Shown here: positions 6,604-9,327 of the stretch, piece by piece
How positions within the stretch are numbered: position 1 is the stretch's first letter
Layout of the letters: every line of letters begins with the position of its first letter
Assembly (NCBI GenBank): GCA_937915565.1
Contig: CALDMH010000153.1
Coordinates: 1-9,327, forward strand
Direction: 5' to 3'
Source of the DNA: an uncultured Clostridia bacterium
GTDB lineage: Bacteria; Bacillota; Clostridia; Christensenellales; Borkfalkiaceae
DNA: 9,327 nt
Position numbers and translations under genes: made by a program
Notes under the pieces: model-generated
The model's database searches: none
What the model was told of the DNA's origin: nothing
Seen by the model: the letters and a program-made list of their open reading frames with translations, nothing else

Positions 6604-9327
6604 ATGAAAAACAAATTTTTAAAAATTGTCATTTCTTTAATCGCCGTAACGTCGCTTTGTGCGGCTTCGGTGTGTTTACTAATCGGCTGCGGTAAAAAGC
6701 CCGATAATTCTGCGGATTCGTCCGAAAGCGCATTGAAAACCGTCGTCAGAATTTCGGCGGAAACTGCAACCGTTCCCGAGTTTGAAACGATAAAGCTTTC
6801 CGCAACCGTGGAAAACGGCGAGGAAGCCGTTAAGTGGAGCACGAGCGACGGCTCTGTTGCTTCGGTTGACGAAAACGGTGTGGTCTGCGGCGTGAAAAGC
6901 GGCAAGTGCAACGTTATCGCCACGGCCGGGAATGCTATGGCTAGTTGCGCGCTTACCGTAACCGAAAGCGTTTATGCACCCGTAATCAAAACGGCGGATA
7001 AAATCACCGTGGAAAACGGCAATAGTTACGTCGGTAAAATAAGCGTGCTTTTCAAGGGCGATGACGTAACCGAAAAAGCTAAAATCGAATGGTCGCTTGC
7101 AAGCGGATACGATAGGATATGCGACGTGGTTAAAGGCAACGGAACGGTTACCTTCGTCGCAAAATCTCTCGGTGAAGCCGATTACTACGTTTCCGCAACC
7201 TTTAACGGTATTTACGTGAACAAACGCGTATCCGTAAAAGTAATCGAGCCGATAGCGACCGTCGTTCCCGACGGCGAAATTTCCGTTGGCGACGATGGCT
7301 ACGAATTGAAACTGTTTACCATAGCCGAAGCAGGGCGCACCGAAATGCCTTTAAGCTTCACCGCTTATCAGGGAAGCAGCGTAATTAAAAACGCGGTTAT
7401 AAACTGGGATTTGGATTCGGAATGGTACGATTCCGGCATTGCCGAAATCACGGGGACGAACGGAAATTACGTCGTTAAAAAGGTTTCCGCGGGAACGACC
7501 GAAATCGTCGGAAATTATCGCGCCGCAAACGGCAAAAACGTTCCTATTTCCATAAAGGTTATCGTTGAAAAAGCCGTAAAAACGCTCGATATTCGTCCCG
7601 AAATCGAAGTTGAAAACTTAAAATCGATAACGCTTCCCGATTCGTTTAACGGAAATATTTTATCGCTCACGCTGGACGGAGTGAACGTGTTTTCTTCCGT
7701 ATCGGGCAAAAAAGTGAGCCTTAACAAGGCAAAACTTCCCAAAACGGCGGATAAACTCGGCGCAAGGGAAATGATTTTATCCACCGCCGACGTCGATTAT
7801 AAATTCACCGCGGATATTTACACGCTTAAAATAAGCAACAAAGCGGAATTCGATAAAATGCGCACCCTTGCCCGTTCCAACGGCGACGTAAGCAATACGG
7901 GCGTGCTTGACGGTTATTTTATCCTCGACAACAACGTCGAATATAACGCCGAATTCACTTCGCTTACGGACAGCGGAGAAATGTGGAGCGTAAACAACAA
8001 ACTCGGCGGCGCAGGCTGGAACGACGCGTCGAAATACGGCTTTAAGGGCGTGTTCGACGGTCGCGGATACAACGTAAACGGAATTACCGTTAAATCCAGT
8101 TCGAGCGCCAGGGAGAGCGGCGGAATTTTCGGTTTCACGAATAACGTCGCGGTTATCAAAAACGTTTCGTTCACGAACGCGGGATTATACGAAAACAACG
8201 GATTTATCTGTTCTTACGGCGGCGGACTTATCGAAAACGTCAACGTAACCTTCGCAAAAATAGGTTTCGGCAACGAAAACAGAGATTTATTCAGCACGAA
8301 CGGCGACCCCAGAACGATGGGCGCGTTCTTCTCGTGCGGAGCGTCCGAATCGGCAAAGGTTAAAAACTGTTTCGTAGACGCTTTGGGCGCGGACGTCGCA
8401 TACGTTACCAATAAGGACAGGTCGAATCTCGCGAACGTGATTTTGGGAACGAGAACTAAAAACGTAGAAAATCTCGTGGTTGCGAGCGATCATATCCGCG
8501 CCGAAAAGGTTCTGGCCGAAAGCGGCGCGTCTTACACCGCAACTTCTTACGGCGACTTCTCGGATTCGGTTGTGCTTAAAGGCGTGATAAGCGAGTTCGA
8601 GGGAGATACGTGGAGCGTTATAAACGGCATACCTTTCGTTAAACACGCGGTTGAAACCATCGATGAAAATCAGGATATAGAGTTCGTTCAGCTTGCCAAA
8701 ACGATTATTTTGGGCAGTAGTTCGGCGGTAAAGGTAAACACCCGTTACAGCCGTGTTACGGCAGAAGGGCTTTACGGCGGCATCACGTTTGAAAACGGAG
8801 TAATTTCCGTTCCGCAAAGCGCGGGAGCGGGTTATATCACCTTGAACGCCGTTTCTTGTCTCAACGGCTCTAACGCGACTGCCGAAATCGAAATTGCCGA
8901 GTCGCGCAGCGTAACCGCAGAGCATAAAAGGCAACTTATCGAGGCAACTCAAACCCAAATCGACCTTTCGTTTGCAAGCGAATACGTCGGCAACAGCGCA
9001 ACGGTATCTTATAACGGCGTAATTCTCGGAAGCGGCGCGGTAAACGGCGGAAAATTAAAAGTCGATTTAACTCAAATCGATAAAACGGGCGAAATTACTT
9101 TCGAGGTCATATCGAAAAAGGACGGCGTTTATTATAAGTTCGATTACAACGTTCTTTTGGCCACGAAGGTCATTCGCACGGCGGCGGATTTAGACGTTTT
9201 GAAATTTAAAGCCGCTAACGTTTCGATTTACGGTTATTACGTTCTCGGAGCGGATATAGACGTGAAAAACGCAAAAATTTCTCAAAGCTTGTCGGGGCAA
9301 CCGGGGTATTGGGAAGGCGGATTCGGT
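6604..9327 (+). CDS. Big_2/Ig-like and beta-helix surface lipoprotein (3' end missing)
   Basis: From ATG 6604 the frame is open for 908 codons to the last base of the window, so the C-terminus is missing. The signal peptide (MKNKFLKIV, hydrophobic core) ends in lipobox LIGC with Cys29. Residues about 45-119 are a classic bacterial Ig-like Big_2 domain: VRISAETATV, then VKWSTSDGSVASVDENGVV and a G-x-x-x-V-x-A strand. Two further Ig-like domains follow at about 125-217 and 220-322, then a small beta domain at about 328-405. Residues about 407-680 look like a right-handed beta-helix: ISNKAEFDKM, then GFKGVFDGRGYNVNGITV, GGIFGF and IKNVSF, a pattern common in Firmicutes adhesins. Another Ig-like domain (about 683-778) precedes a second beta domain (782-855) and a second beta-helix start (IRTAADLDVL). 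A role in adhesion or glycan binding is inferred. The gene follows the DUF4838 gene by 14 bases. Confidence 0.9.
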   Translation, partial: MKNKFLKIVISLIAVTSLCAASVCLLIGCGKKPDNSADSSESALKTVVRISAETATVPEFETIKLSATVENGEEAVKWSTSDGSVASVDENGVVCGVKSGKCNVIATAGNAMASCALTVTESVYAPVIKTADKITVENGNSYVGKISVLFKGDDVTEKAKIEWSLASGYDRICDVVKGNGTVTFVAKSLGEADYYVSATFNGIYVNKRVSVKVIEPIATVVPDGEISVGDDGYELKLFTIAEAGRTEMPLSFTAYQGSSVIKNAVINWDLDSEWYDSGIAEITGTNGNYVVKKVSAGTTEIVGNYRAANGKNVPISIKVIVEKAVKTLDIRPEIEVENLKSITLPDSFNGNILSLTLDGVNVFSSVSGKKVSLNKAKLPKTADKLGAREMILSTADVDYKFTADIYTLKISNKAEFDKMRTLARSNGDVSNTGVLDGYFILDNNVEYNAEFTSLTDSGEMWSVNNKLGGAGWNDASKYGFKGVFDGRGYNVNGITVKSSSSARESGGIFGFTNNVAVIKNVSFTNAGLYENNGFICSYGGGLIENVNVTFAKIGFGNENRDLFSTNGDPRTMGAFFSCGASESAKVKNCFVDALGADVAYVTNKDRSNLANVILGTRTKNVENLVVASDHIRAEKVLAESGASYTATSYGDFSDSVVLKGVISEFEGDTWSVINGIPFVKHAVETIDENQDIEFVQLAKTIILGSSSAVKVNTRYSRVTAEGLYGGITFENGVISVPQSAGAGYITLNAVSCLNGSNATAEIEIAESRSVTAEHKRQLIEATQTQIDLSFASEYVGNSATVSYNGVILGSGAVNGGKLKVDLTQIDKTGEITFEVISKKDGVYYKFDYNVLLATKVIRTAADLDVLKFKAANVSIYGYYVLGADIDVKNAKISQSLSGQPGYWEGGFG
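7585..7935 (+). repeat. Large protein module repeat, copy 1 (beta domain plus beta-helix entry)
   Basis: Residues 328-444 of the terminal lipoprotein contain a small beta domain, a DYKF strand (398-401), ISNKAEFDKM (410-419) and GYFILDNN (437-444). These landmarks recur in the same order in copy 2, about 440-447 residues later. Confidence 0.5.
8947..9327 (+). repeat. Large protein module repeat, copy 2 (cut by the window end)
   Basis: Residues 782-908 contain the matching beta domain, YYKF (843-846), IRTAADLDVL (857-866) and GYYVLGAD (877-884). The window ends at residues GYWEGGFG, just where copy 1 reads YGFKGVFDG, so the repeat probably continues outside the window. Confidence 0.5.

Noticed and set aside
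8287..8958. Minus-strand open frame of 223 codons inside the terminal lipoprotein gene
   Set aside because: The plus-strand frame is continuous through it and shows clear Ig/beta-helix patterns. The antisense product is rich in Arg/Asn/Phe with no motif, typical of a shadow frame.

Overview
The window is a single, tightly packed, one-directional gene cluster on the + strand. It holds five protein genes and no RNA gene, mobile element or CRISPR array. Strong AGGAGG-type ribosome binding sites, lipoprotein signal peptides with a Gram-positive look, a two-permease sugar ABC transporter and surface proteins built from bacterial Ig-like domains all suggest a Firmicutes bacterium. By eye the GC content is moderate. 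The style (DUF4838 proteins, Big_2 lipoproteins, long Ig/lectin proteins) resembles gut Clostridia such as Christensenellales-like lineages, but that placement is an inference and low confidence.

Layout: (1) 1-528, the 3' part of an inner-membrane sugar ABC permease (MalF/UgpA/LplB type); (2) 545-1420, the partner permease (MalG/AraQ/YtcP type); (3) a 62-base gap with a good RBS and a perfect -10-like TATAAT, possibly an internal promoter; (4) 1483-4506, a 1007-residue secreted protein made of Ig-like repeats and two related beta-sandwich (LamG/lectin-like) modules; (5) 4517-6589, a 690-residue lipoprotein with a GH20/GH67-like N-terminal domain and a DUF4838 region; (6) 6604 to the window end, at least 908 residues of a further lipoprotein with a Big_2 domain, more Ig-like domains and a beta-helix module that begins to repeat just before the window ends. 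Gaps between genes are 16, 62, 10 and 14 bases, so an operon is likely. No stretch of 300 bases lacks a gene and no intrinsic terminator was seen.

Working model: the ABC importer takes up an oligosaccharide, while the three extracellular proteins bind and perhaps process the parent glycan at the cell surface. One of the three is apparently released and two are lipid-anchored. The solute-binding protein is not in the window and would be expected upstream. No ATPase gene is present, so a shared MsmX-type ATPase is likely. The substrate cannot be read from the sequence. The most distinctive observations are the internal duplication in the 1007-residue protein, the three-fold D-E-x-G insert in the DUF4838 protein, and the large repeating module of the last protein, which was missed by simple ORF calling because it has no stop inside the window.
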